A stretch of DNA of 64,000 nucleotides from Leptotrichia sp. oral taxon 221. Lineage in GTDB: Bacteria; Fusobacteriota; Fusobacteriia; Fusobacteriales; Leptotrichiaceae. The notes under the pieces are model-generated. The model made no database searches. It worked only from the letters and a program-made list of their open reading frames with translations, and was not told the origin of the DNA. This document shows, piece by piece, positions 47,184 through 55,650 of this stretch. A program made the translations under genes and the position numbers. Location of the stretch: the NCBI RefSeq assembly GCF_018128245.1, contig NZ_CP072378.1:1364001-1428000 (forward strand), read 5' to 3'. The stretch's first letter is position 1; each line of letters opens with the position of its first letter.

Positions 47184-47215
47184 ATTCACCTCTTTTTCGT
47201 ATAATTCTCATTTTC

Positions 47216-47551
47216 CTATTTAATATTATTAATTTCTTTTATTAACGACCAATAACCCGAAAAAGCTCCTATTATCAAAAATATAATCAAAACTATCGGC
47301 TGCTGATGTTTAAACACATATTTTTCCAACAATAAATATACTCCTAACATCAACAAAATCGGCATTGACAACGTATAAATCATATTTGTCGCAATCGAAA
47401 AATATTTCATTAATACGTTATTTCTTTTTCGCTTTAATATCTCATCTTTATTGTGTCTTCCCAACTTTTTTTCTATCTCATAAATTTTTTGTTTTCTTTT
47501 TTCATCTTCAGTTTCATTTTTTTCCACTTTTTCTTCTGTTTTTTCACTCAT
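47216..47551 (-). CDS. atpZ: AtpZ-like protein
   Basis: 111 residues. A Lys/Glu-rich cytosolic head (about 1-45) precedes two membrane helices (about 52-72 and 84-102) with GVYLLLEKYV and IIGAFSGYWSLIKE. This matches AtpZ (pfam09527), which pairs with AtpI in forming a Mg/Ca transporter-like unit next to ATP synthases. It lies 32 bp before atpI and 36 bp after a methyltransferase gene. Confidence 0.8.
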   Translation of the reverse strand: MSEKTEEKVEKNETEDEKRKQKIYEIEKKLGRHNKDEILKRKRNNVLMKYFSIATNMIYTLSMPILLMLGVYLLLEKYVFKHQQPIVLIIFLIIGAFSGYWSLIKEINNIK

Positions 47552-47587
47552 TTCTATTCATCCCTCAAATTCATATTCACTAAATTT

Positions 47588-48316
47588 CTATTTTTTCTTA
47601 AATATAAAAAATATTCTACTTTCTCCAAATTCAGGATTACTAGCCGTATCCATCACTTCAAATCCATTTTTTTGTGCAGTTTCAATTATCCAAGCAAAAT
47701 CATAAATAAATTTATATTGCAAATCATTGTATTTTCTGAATAAATTATCATCTTTTGTTTGTCTTATAAATAAATCTATTTCCACAAGATGTTTTTTCGC
47801 ACTTAACTGTTCGTGGCGCCAAATACTTGTATATTCCTCTTCCTCATCTAAAAAAATATCATTTTCAAATATTTCCTCAAATATCCCTTCACCAACAGCA
47901 TCAAAAATTAGTAATCCATCTTTTTTTAAATTTTTCTCACTTTTTTGAATAAATTTTATAAATTCCTTTTCACCTTTTAAATAATTTACAGTATCAAAGT
48001 TACAGATTATGTAGTCTGTCTCATTTTCACTCTCATAATTAATAATATTCTCTTTTATCAATTTGTAGTTCTGATTTTTTAAATTTTTCCCTTGCAACTT
48101 TTTATCAGCAACTTCCAACATTTTTTCTGATAAATCAATTCCAGTTACTGAAAAGTCATCCTTCAAAAATCTATAAATAAATTCTCCTGTTCCACAACCT
48201 AAATCAATGACTTCTCCCTTTTTTTTCATAAAATTTCTCAAAAACTTATACCATCCGTTATAATCAACGTGTTTCATAAAAATGTCATACACTTCAGCAA
48301 ATTCCTTATGCTCCAT
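47588..48316 (-). CDS. Class I SAM-dependent methyltransferase
   Basis: 242 residues. The SAM-binding motif I is VIDLGCGTGEFIYRFL, followed by VTGIDLSEKMLEVADKKL and DYIICNFDTVNYL (motif II/III region). The C-terminal part carries YKFIYDFAWIIETAQKNGF and a short strand, a form common to small-molecule methyltransferases. Substrate unknown. It heads the atp run: atpZ begins 36 bp later with no room for a separate promoter, so the two are probably co-transcribed. A TATAAT (48359-48364) upstream is its likely -10. Confidence 0.85.
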   Translation of the reverse strand: MEHKEFAEVYDIFMKHVDYNGWYKFLRNFMKKKGEVIDLGCGTGEFIYRFLKDDFSVTGIDLSEKMLEVADKKLQGKNLKNQNYKLIKENIINYESENETDYIICNFDTVNYLKGEKEFIKFIQKSEKNLKKDGLLIFDAVGEGIFEEIFENDIFLDEEEEYTSIWRHEQLSAKKHLVEIDLFIRQTKDDNLFRKYNDLQYKFIYDFAWIIETAQKNGFEVMDTASNPEFGESRIFFIFKKK

Positions 48317-48358
48317 ATTCTCAACCTTTCTTCTACTTTAAATTTTTATTTTTAGTAC

Positions 48359-48364
48359 ATTATA
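48359..48364 (-). promoter_or_regulatory. Likely -10 of the methyltransferase-atp operon
   Basis: TATAAT on the minus strand 43 bp before the methyltransferase ATG and just after the glmM terminator. The -35 (TATGTT-like at 17 bp) is poor. No other promoter was found before atpZ. Confidence 0.5.
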
Positions 48365-48413
48365 TCACAAAATTTTATCAAAACATATCTAACAAATGAT
48401 AAATTTATAAAAT

Positions 48414-48444
48414 AAAAAGAACAACCTTTTAGATCGTCCTTTTT
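48414..48444 (-). terminator. Terminator of the RR-HK-glmM unit
   Basis: On the minus strand AAAAAGGACGATC pairs with GGTTGTTCTTTTT (13 bp with several G-T pairs), ending in T-rich sequence. It is 7 bp past glmM. Confidence 0.8.
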
Positions 48445-48450
48445 AAAAAA

Positions 48451-49812
48451 TTATCCTAAAACTTCTTCAACTTTTTTAGATAATTCTTCTACATATTTAT
48501 CAACTGTTTCTTGTTTTTCAGCTTCAACCATTACTCTAATCAATGATTCTGTACCAGAAGCTCTCACTAAAATTCTACCTTTTCCATTAATTTCTTTCTC
48601 TTTTTCTTTTATGAAGTCAATTAATTCTTTGTTAGTTTCCCAAGTAGCTTTTTTCTCTTTAGAAACTATTATATTTCTAGAGTCTTGTGGCCATAATTTA
48701 ATATCTTTTACTAATTCATTTAAAGTTTTTCCACTTTCTAAAAGTGCTGCAACTAATTGAATTGAAGATAAAACTCCATCTCCAGTTGTGTTATAATCCA
48801 ACATTAAAATGTGTCCAGATTGTTCTCCACCAATATTCAATCCATACTCTTTCATCTTTTCTAGAACATATCTATCTCCAACATTAGCTCTTATCAAACC
48901 AATTCCTTGTTCATCTAAATATTTTTCAAATCCCATGTTACTTAAAACAGTTGTCACAACTTTATTGTCATTTAACAATCCACGTTTTTTGAAATATCCA
49001 GCAATTATAGCGATTACTAAATCTCCATTAATAACATTTCCTTCATGGTCAACAGCTATCAATCTATCAGCATCTCCATCAAACGCCAATCCTAAATCAG
49101 CCTTGTAAACTTTTACAACTTCTTGTAATAATTCTGGATGAGTTGAACCACAATTTACATTAATATTTTTCCCATTTGGAATATTATTTATAACAATAAT
49201 CTCAGCACCTAATTTTTGATAAATTTTTGAAGCAACTCTGTAAGCTGCACCATTTGCTGCATCAATAACGATTTTTAAACCTTTGAAGTTTGTTTTTACT
49301 GTCGAAGCTAAGAAATCTAAATAAATTCTCATATCATCTTCAACATATTTGAATCTACCTAAATCATCTCCACTTACTTGATGTTCCAATAATTTTTCTC
49401 TATTTTCCATCAATGATTCTAATTCTTCTTCAACTTTATCTGGTAATTTGTACCCATTTGAGCTAAAAATTTTAATTCCATTATCTTTTACTGGATTGTG
49501 AGAAGCTGAAATCATAATTCCTGCATCTGCTTTTAATTTTCTTGTCAAATAGCACACACCAGGTGTTGGCAATACTCCTACAAAATCAATATGTACTCCC
49601 ATCGAATTCAATCCTGCAGACAAAGCTGATCTTATCATATATCCTGATATTCTAGTATCTGTTCCTAAAATAATTCTTGGTTTCCCTGCTTTTTTTCTAT
49701 GTTTTTTTAAATAATATCCAAGAGCTAGCCCCAAATTTGTAACTAAATCGATAGTTAAATCTTTATTGGCTTCTCCTCTCATTCCGTCTGTTCCGAAATA
49801 TTTTCTAGCCAT
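48451..49812 (-). CDS. glmM: Phosphoglucosamine mutase
   Basis: Converts glucosamine-6-phosphate to glucosamine-1-phosphate for peptidoglycan and lipopolysaccharide. 453 residues. The phosphoserine loop is ISASHNP (Ser104), the metal loop LAFDGDADRLIA, and the sugar-binding loop GEQSGHI; the C-terminal phosphate site is RASGTESLIRVMVE. It begins 47 bp after the histidine kinase gene on the same strand, so it likely belongs to that unit. AGGAGG precedes the ATG. Confidence 0.96.
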   Translation of the reverse strand: MARKYFGTDGMRGEANKDLTIDLVTNLGLALGYYLKKHRKKAGKPRIILGTDTRISGYMIRSALSAGLNSMGVHIDFVGVLPTPGVCYLTRKLKADAGIMISASHNPVKDNGIKIFSSNGYKLPDKVEEELESLMENREKLLEHQVSGDDLGRFKYVEDDMRIYLDFLASTVKTNFKGLKIVIDAANGAAYRVASKIYQKLGAEIIVINNIPNGKNINVNCGSTHPELLQEVVKVYKADLGLAFDGDADRLIAVDHEGNVINGDLVIAIIAGYFKKRGLLNDNKVVTTVLSNMGFEKYLDEQGIGLIRANVGDRYVLEKMKEYGLNIGGEQSGHILMLDYNTTGDGVLSSIQLVAALLESGKTLNELVKDIKLWPQDSRNIIVSKEKKATWETNKELIDFIKEKEKEINGKGRILVRASGTESLIRVMVEAEKQETVDKYVEELSKKVEEVLG

Positions 49813-49859
49813 TTTTCCTCCTAAAATTTTATACCATTTTTAATAAATATCACAAATAT

Positions 49860-51416
49860 TTATTTTCTAAATTTTTCTATTACTTTTATAAAATGTTGTT
49901 TTTGCGGTTTTTGTGGTTTTTCTTCTTTCACTTCTTCCACTTTTTTCCCTTCTAAAGGCAATACAATAATAATTTCTGTCCCTTTTCCAACTTTAGATTC
50001 TACCTCTATTTTACCATCATGAATTTCAACAATCCGTTTAACAATTGCAAGACCCAATCCAGTTCCACCAGTAGCCTTAGTTCTAGAAAGATCAACCCGA
50101 TAAAATCTATCAAATACTCTTTTTGCATCTTCTTCAGAAATTCCAACACCTTCATCTCTCACCGAAATTCTTCCAATTCCATCTTTTAACTCAGATTTTA
50201 TATACACATTTGTACCTTTTTCAGAATATTTCACTGCATTTTCAATCAAGGCCCTTATCGCCTGTTGTAATAATGTTTCATCTCCTTGAATGCTAAAATC
50301 TTCACCTTTTTCTAGATGAAATTGATGCGTTGTCATAGAAATAACAGTATCTGAATAAATTTGAGTAACCATCTCATTTATATCAATTTTAACGAAATTT
50401 GTATTAATTTTCGTAATTTCACCTTTTGCCAAAAATAATAATTTTTGAACAAGATTTCTCATATTATCTGTCTCATTTATAATCGAATCAATTGATTCCT
50501 CAAAAATTTCTTCATTCGTCAATCGTCGCTTTTTAATTATTTCAGCATAACCTTTTATTATTGCTAACGGCGTTCTCAACTCATGAGACGCATCTGACAC
50601 AAATTTTGTCTGATTCTCAAATGAAAATTCAAGCCTATCTAACATTTCATTTATAATCAACGTCAAGTTTTGCAACTCATCTTCTCTTTTAGGAACTTCA
50701 ATTCTCTCTTTCAAATCTTCACTATTAATTTTTTTCGCAATTTTTACAATATTTTTTATTGGTTTAGTTATTGCCTTACTCAATATTTTTGAAATAATTA
50801 TTGTTATAAGTACTCCAATCATTGAGAAAATAAGCACTAAATATTCCAATCTTTTATAAATTTTATCTTCTTGCGTAATATTTTTTAAAGTATACACATT
50901 AAACGTAAATCCTCTAATCTGTTTACTTACTTTAAATGTAAAATATTTATTTTTCTTACCAAAATCAAGAACTTTCCCTTTTTCGTTTTCACTTTCAATA
51001 TTTGCCTTTTGCAAAACTTCCAATATTCTTTCATTTGACAACGTTGCCTCATCAGTATCCGTTGAATTAACAGTATTTATTGGCACTTTATCAGAAACAT
51101 CATTTGAAATCTCAAAAACATACAGATAATTATCCTCACCTGGATTAAAAGGCTTTGTATGATAAATTTTTTGTCCACCTTCTCCAATCGTTGGATTAAA
51201 ATCTATTGACAAACTTTTCGTCTGTTTTGCAATTAATTCAACTCTTTCAAAATAACTTTCTATCTCTTCTATTTTCTTTGCGGCTGATTCCTTACGCAAC
51301 TTTTCACTTTGCACCTTTAGACTATAAACTAATGTCACATTAGAAAGTAAAATCAATATGAAAAATAGAAGAGCGTAATTCATAGAAATACGGTCTTCTA
51401 ATTTTATTTTTCCCAT
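49860..51416 (-). CDS. Sensor histidine kinase
   Basis: 518 residues: membrane helix (about 13-32), periplasmic sensor region (about 33-190), second helix (about 193-212), HAMP (about 213-265), the phospho-acceptor helix with SDASHELRTPLAI (about 275), and ATPase domain with N box (RALIENAVKYSE), G1 (RDEGVGISEED) and G2 (GGTGLGLAIVKRI). A Lys/Gln-rich tail follows. The sensor domain is not recognised, so the signal is unknown. It starts 10 bp after its response regulator and precedes glmM, which hints at envelope sensing. Confidence 0.95.
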   Translation of the reverse strand: MGKIKLEDRISMNYALLFFILILLSNVTLVYSLKVQSEKLRKESAAKKIEEIESYFERVELIAKQTKSLSIDFNPTIGEGGQKIYHTKPFNPGEDNYLYVFEISNDVSDKVPINTVNSTDTDEATLSNERILEVLQKANIESENEKGKVLDFGKKNKYFTFKVSKQIRGFTFNVYTLKNITQEDKIYKRLEYLVLIFSMIGVLITIIISKILSKAITKPIKNIVKIAKKINSEDLKERIEVPKREDELQNLTLIINEMLDRLEFSFENQTKFVSDASHELRTPLAIIKGYAEIIKKRRLTNEEIFEESIDSIINETDNMRNLVQKLLFLAKGEITKINTNFVKIDINEMVTQIYSDTVISMTTHQFHLEKGEDFSIQGDETLLQQAIRALIENAVKYSEKGTNVYIKSELKDGIGRISVRDEGVGISEEDAKRVFDRFYRVDLSRTKATGGTGLGLAIVKRIVEIHDGKIEVESKVGKGTEIIIVLPLEGKKVEEVKEEKPQKPQKQHFIKVIEKFRK

Positions 51417-51426
51417 AGTAAATCTC

Positions 51427-52101
51427 CTATTTAAAGATAAATCCTATTCCTCTTACTGTTTGAATAAATTTTCTTTGATAAGGTTTGTCTACTTTGTCTC
51501 TTAAATATTTAATGTATAAGTCTAAAATGTTATCATTTCCGATATAATCAAATCCCCATACTTCTTCTAATATTTTATCTCTTGATAAAACAATACCTTT
51601 ATTTAATACTAAGAAATCCAATAATTCAAATTCTCTTTTTGATAATGAAATTAAAGTATCTCCTCTTGTTACTTCATATGTAGAATAATTAATTCTTAAA
51701 TCTTCATATTCAAAGATTCCTTTGTGGTCTACTGTTTTCTTAGTTCTTCTCAATAAAGCTTTTATTCTAGCTAACAATTCTTCATTTGAGAATGGTTTAG
51801 TCATGTAATCGTCTGCTCCATAATCAAATCCTACAATTTTATCACTAATTTCATCTTTTGCTGTTAACATGATAATAGGTACTTGTGAAGTTTCTCTTAT
51901 TCTTTTACAAACTTCCATTCCGCTCATTTTTGGTAACATAACGTCTAATAAAATTAAATCGTATGAACCGTATTTTGCCATATTTAATCCTTCTTTTCCG
52001 TCATAAGCAAAAAATACATCAAATCCTTCAAATTTTAATTCAATCTCTAATAATCTAGAAATTTTAGGATCATCTTCGATTACTAATATTTTTTCTCTCA
52101 T
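51427..52101 (-). CDS. OmpR-family response regulator
   Basis: 224 residues. Receiver domain (about 1-118) with acidic pair EDDPKISRL, phospho-acceptor Asp in YDLILLDVMLPKMSG, Thr in IIMLTAKDEISDK and Lys in YMTKPFSNEEL. The C-terminal winged helix (about 125-222) shows LSKREFELLDFL and YIKYLRDKV. The start at 52101 follows AAGGTGG; a GTG at 52108-52110 is part of that site. It is the first gene of the unit with the kinase and glmM. Confidence 0.95.
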   Translation of the reverse strand: MREKILVIEDDPKISRLLEIELKFEGFDVFFAYDGKEGLNMAKYGSYDLILLDVMLPKMSGMEVCKRIRETSQVPIIMLTAKDEISDKIVGFDYGADDYMTKPFSNEELLARIKALLRRTKKTVDHKGIFEYEDLRINYSTYEVTRGDTLISLSKREFELLDFLVLNKGIVLSRDKILEEVWGFDYIGNDNILDLYIKYLRDKVDKPYQRKFIQTVRGIGFIFK

Positions 52102-52149
52102 TTTTACCACCTTTTCTTTATAATTTTATTAATTTTTCAGTTCCTAAAA

Positions 52150-52214
52150 TATTATTTCTTTAAATAATAAATTAAATTCCAGTATATTATACTCTAAAAT
52201 TATTAAATTTACAA
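52150..52214 (-). promoter_or_regulatory. Promoter and leader hairpin of the two-component unit
   Basis: Minus strand: -35 TTGTAA (52209-52214), 17-bp spacer, -10 TATAAT (52186-52191). The predicted start is near 52179. In the leader, TATTATTT (52150-52157) and AAATAATA (52162-52169) form an 8-bp stem with a 4-nt loop. Confidence 0.7.
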
Positions 52215-52251
52215 GCAATTAGTAATATAACACCTGTTATAGAATTTTAAT

Positions 52252-53517
52252 TTAACCTAAATCTGATGTATCCATATCGCTATCAGAAACTCCTAAAGGT
52301 AATTTCATTCTTATCAAATCCATTGGTCCCATTTCAACATCAGTTTCGATAATCGCTATTGTATTTGGATTTACTTCATCTTGGAATTCGTCATTTTTAG
52401 TATTTAAGAAATTCGCTACTTTGAATGGAATAGGATCTCCTTCAGGTCTAATCAATTCAAATGTATCTGTCGCAAACGCTTTATTTCTAATTTGAATTTT
52501 ATATTTATTTGTATCCACTTTATCCAACACATTTGCAATCAATCTATATGTTTGGCTATATGACAATCCTGTTTCATAGTTTTGATCCTTTTCAGAAGTT
52601 GGTCCTAAATAGAATCCGTTAGAATATTGTCTATGACTTATTGTTTTCAATTCTTCAAGCCAATTTGGATTATATTTATAATTTCCTGAATAATATGAGT
52701 CTAATGCTCTTTTATATTGTTTTACTACTGTTGAATTATAGTAAATACTCTTCATTCTTCCTTCAATTTTTAGTGAATTTACTCCAGCTTCTATAATTTG
52801 ATCAATAAATTCTATCGAACACAAGTCTTTTGCATTGAAAATAAATGTTTCTCCATGTTCTTCCACTATATCATGCGCACCTTTATCTTCATGTCCTTCA
52901 GCAATTACTTTATAATTCCATCTACAATCTTGTGCACAAATTCCTCTATTTGAATCACGATTTGTAAAATAGTTACTCAACAAGCATCTTCCTGAATAAG
53001 CCATACACATCGCACCATGAATAAATACTTCAATTTCTACATCAGGTACTTTTTCTCTAATTGTTTTTATTTCTTTTAAAGACATTTCTCTAGCTAAAAT
53101 AACTCTTTTGGCTCCCATATCTTTCCATGTTTTAACACTCATCCAGTTAGTATTATTAGCTTGTGTACTAACGTGAATTGGTAAATTTGGTGCATGTTCT
53201 CTTACTAATTGGAACACTCCTAAATCAGCTACTATCGCTGCATCTGCTCCATATTCAGCTAACATTTTTATAAATCTTGGTAAATAATCAATTTCTGTAT
53301 TATGAGCAAAAATATTTAATGTTACATATATTTTTTTCCCTAAACTATGAACATAATCTATTGCTTCTTTTAATTCTTTATTTTTAAAGTTAGAAGACAT
53401 TCCTCTTAAATTAAATGAGCTTCCTCCTACGAAACAAGCATCTGCTCCAAAATGGATTGCTGTCTTCAATTTTTCCATATTACCTGCTGGTGCAAGTAAT
53501 TCTACTCTTTTTTGCAT
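52252..53517 (-). CDS. U32 family peptidase, TrhP-like
   Basis: 421 residues. Begins MQKRVELLAPAGNMEKL, and carries the U32 signature with its cysteines (EVFIHGAMCMAYSGRC, and CAQDCRWNY). Members include collagenase-like proteases and, in E. coli and Bacillus, the tRNA wobble-uridine hydroxylation proteins TrhP/YegQ and YrrN/YrrO. The full-length TrhP type is the better fit here because of the conserved cysteine set, but a protease role cannot be excluded. The start at 53517 follows AGGAGG; a longer reading that would overlap dnaB was rejected. Confidence 0.85.
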   Translation of the reverse strand: MQKRVELLAPAGNMEKLKTAIHFGADACFVGGSSFNLRGMSSNFKNKELKEAIDYVHSLGKKIYVTLNIFAHNTEIDYLPRFIKMLAEYGADAAIVADLGVFQLVREHAPNLPIHVSTQANNTNWMSVKTWKDMGAKRVILAREMSLKEIKTIREKVPDVEIEVFIHGAMCMAYSGRCLLSNYFTNRDSNRGICAQDCRWNYKVIAEGHEDKGAHDIVEEHGETFIFNAKDLCSIEFIDQIIEAGVNSLKIEGRMKSIYYNSTVVKQYKRALDSYYSGNYKYNPNWLEELKTISHRQYSNGFYLGPTSEKDQNYETGLSYSQTYRLIANVLDKVDTNKYKIQIRNKAFATDTFELIRPEGDPIPFKVANFLNTKNDEFQDEVNPNTIAIIETDVEMGPMDLIRMKLPLGVSDSDMDTSDLG

Positions 53518-53552
53518 TAATCCTCCTATTTTGTATATCTTCTCTGTTATAG

Positions 53553-53574
53553 TATAATCACAATTTATAATCAC
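53553..53574 (-). repeat. 13-bp tandem repeat in the U32 promoter region
   Basis: GTGATTATA occurs twice 13 bp apart on the minus strand (arms at 53566-53574 and 53553-53561) in the 103-bp gap between dnaB and the U32 gene. It may be two adjacent protein-binding sites, and it ends in a TATACT-like -10. Confidence 0.35.
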
Positions 53575-53620
53575 TACTGGTTTAATATTATAACAAATTT
53601 TTCTGCTTTTGTCATTTTTA

Positions 53621-55147
53621 TTATTCTTTGTTTTCCATATTAACAAATTGTTGATACTGTGGTCTAAATCCTAATTTTATTGTTCCCGTCGGACCACTTC
53701 TATGTTTTCCTATAATTAATTCTACTACTTCAAAATCATCGCCTTCTTTAGCTTTATTTACAGCAGAAGAAACATCAGTTCTATATTCATTTGGAATATC
53801 TAAATCATTTTTACTTTCATCTTTATTATAATAGTTATCTCTATACAAAAACATAACCATATCCGCATCTTGCTCAATCGCTCCAGATTCCCTCAAATCC
53901 GACAATATCGGACGCTTATCATTTCTTTGCTCAACACTTCTTGATAATTGAGATAACGTAACTACTGGTATATTAAGCTCCTTAGCAATAATTTTTAACG
54001 ATCTTGAAATTTCAGAGATTTCTTGCTCTCTACTTTTTCTAGAACCTATCATTGGACTTATTAATTGAAGATAATCAATTAGCATAAAATCTAATCTTCC
54101 TTCAGCTTTTAACCTTCTAGCAGTCGCCTTTATTTCCAAAATATTTACACTTGAAGAATCTGAAATATAAATATTCATTTCATTAAGACGTCCCATACCG
54201 TCACCCATTCTTGAATATTCTTCACTTGTCAAATTTCCTTCTTTTATTGCTTTTAACTTTACTTTAGACTCTATTGCAAGTAATCTGTCAAATAATTGCT
54301 CATTTCCCATTTCTAAACTGTAAATCAATACGTGCTTTTCATTTCTAGCTACATTTAGTGCTAAATTCAATGCAAAAGCTGTTTTTCCCATCGCTGGTCT
54401 TGCAGCTAAAATCAATAAATCCGAACCATGAAATCCACTCGTCAATTCATCATAATGGTTGTATCCTGAAGTCATCCCAATAATTCCATCTTTATTTTTA
54501 GATTTCAAATCAAATTCTTTAAATTTTTGAACACCTAATTGCGATAATTTAACTATTTCTTTTTTTTCTTTTTTTTCTGCCACTTCAAAAATCATGCTTT
54601 CAGCTTTATCTAGCAAAGCATCGACATCTTCATATCCTTCATAAGCCAATCTCTGAATTTCTTCACTTTTTCTTATCAAACTTCTTTGAACAGATTTTTC
54701 TTTTATAGCTTTAGCGTAACTTACTGCATTTGCTGCAGTTGGAACTACTTCTGTTAAATCATAAATAATTTCTTCGCTACCGATATCTTCCATCAATTTC
54801 TTTTTCTCTAAACTATTTATCAAAAGAAGCGTATCAATAATACCCCCTCTTTCATAAATATTTATCATTTCCTGAAAAATTAATCGATAATTAACCTTAT
54901 AAAAATCTTCTGGACTGATTATTTGAACAACTTCTCCAATCGCATCAGGATTTATCAATATCGATCCCAACAACGCTTCCTCAGCTTTTATATTTCTTGG
55001 AAATACCTTTCCTAAAGACTCTTCTTCAAATTGTTCCCTATTTTTTCCCTTATGATTTGTACTTTCTCTAGGACTACTCAAAACTTGTAGTCCCGTATTT
55101 TCTTCCTCTTTTTCCTCAAAATTTGAATCCTCAATTATCTCAGACAT
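53621..55147 (-). CDS. dnaB: Replicative DNA helicase DnaB
   Basis: Hexameric helicase that opens the fork. 508 residues, with a long charged N-terminus (about 1-50) before the usual N-domain (NIKAEEALLGSILINPDAIG). The helicase domain has LAARPAMGKTAFALN (Walker A), IYSLEMGNEQLFDRL and DFMLIDYLQLI (Walker B). No intein. It lies 3 bp after rplI, a standard pairing. Confidence 0.97.
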   Translation of the reverse strand: MSEIIEDSNFEEKEEENTGLQVLSSPRESTNHKGKNREQFEEESLGKVFPRNIKAEEALLGSILINPDAIGEVVQIISPEDFYKVNYRLIFQEMINIYERGGIIDTLLLINSLEKKKLMEDIGSEEIIYDLTEVVPTAANAVSYAKAIKEKSVQRSLIRKSEEIQRLAYEGYEDVDALLDKAESMIFEVAEKKEKKEIVKLSQLGVQKFKEFDLKSKNKDGIIGMTSGYNHYDELTSGFHGSDLLILAARPAMGKTAFALNLALNVARNEKHVLIYSLEMGNEQLFDRLLAIESKVKLKAIKEGNLTSEEYSRMGDGMGRLNEMNIYISDSSSVNILEIKATARRLKAEGRLDFMLIDYLQLISPMIGSRKSREQEISEISRSLKIIAKELNIPVVTLSQLSRSVEQRNDKRPILSDLRESGAIEQDADMVMFLYRDNYYNKDESKNDLDIPNEYRTDVSSAVNKAKEGDDFEVVELIIGKHRSGPTGTIKLGFRPQYQQFVNMENKE

Positions 55148-55150
55148 TTA

Positions 55151-55606
55151 CTATTCTTTCCCTTCAACTTTAACTTTTAAAATTGCTTTTACTTCAGTAT
55201 GTAATTTAATTTCAACTTCATGAGTTCCTAATTCTTTAACTTTAGAATCTGTTGACACTTTCTTTTTATCAATTTCAATTCCTAATTGTTCTTTAACCGC
55301 TTGCGCTATTTCTTTTCCACCAATTGATCCAAATACTTTATTATTCGCACCTGCTTTAACTTTCAAAACAATTTCTTTTTTTGCAAGTAATTCTTTCAAT
55401 TCATTTGCATTTTGTACATCTCTGTCATGATTTTTTTGAGCTTTAGCTTTTTGTGCTTCCAATTTTTTTATATTTTCTGGAGTTGCCAACACTGCTTTAT
55501 TTTTATTTAATAAAAAATTATTTGCATACCCATCTTTTACTTCTACTATTTCATCTTTTTTTCCTACACCTTTTATAGTTTCTTTTAAAATTACTTTTAC
55601 TTTCAT
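55151..55606 (-). CDS. rplI: 50S ribosomal protein L9
   Basis: 151 residues: the N-terminal RNA-binding domain (VKVILKETIKGVGKKDEIVEVKDGYANNFL seen in two parts) and a long connecting helix with KAKAQKNHDRDVQNANEL, then the C-domain. GAGGAG precedes the ATG. It lies 44 bp after dnaX with no terminator in the gap. Confidence 0.96.
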   Translation of the reverse strand: MKVKVILKETIKGVGKKDEIVEVKDGYANNFLLNKNKAVLATPENIKKLEAQKAKAQKNHDRDVQNANELKELLAKKEIVLKVKAGANNKVFGSIGGKEIAQAVKEQLGIEIDKKKVSTDSKVKELGTHEVEIKLHTEVKAILKVKVEGKE

Positions 55607-55650
55607 ATTATTTCTCCTCGCTGTTTTTAATTTTTCATTCTGTTTTTACT

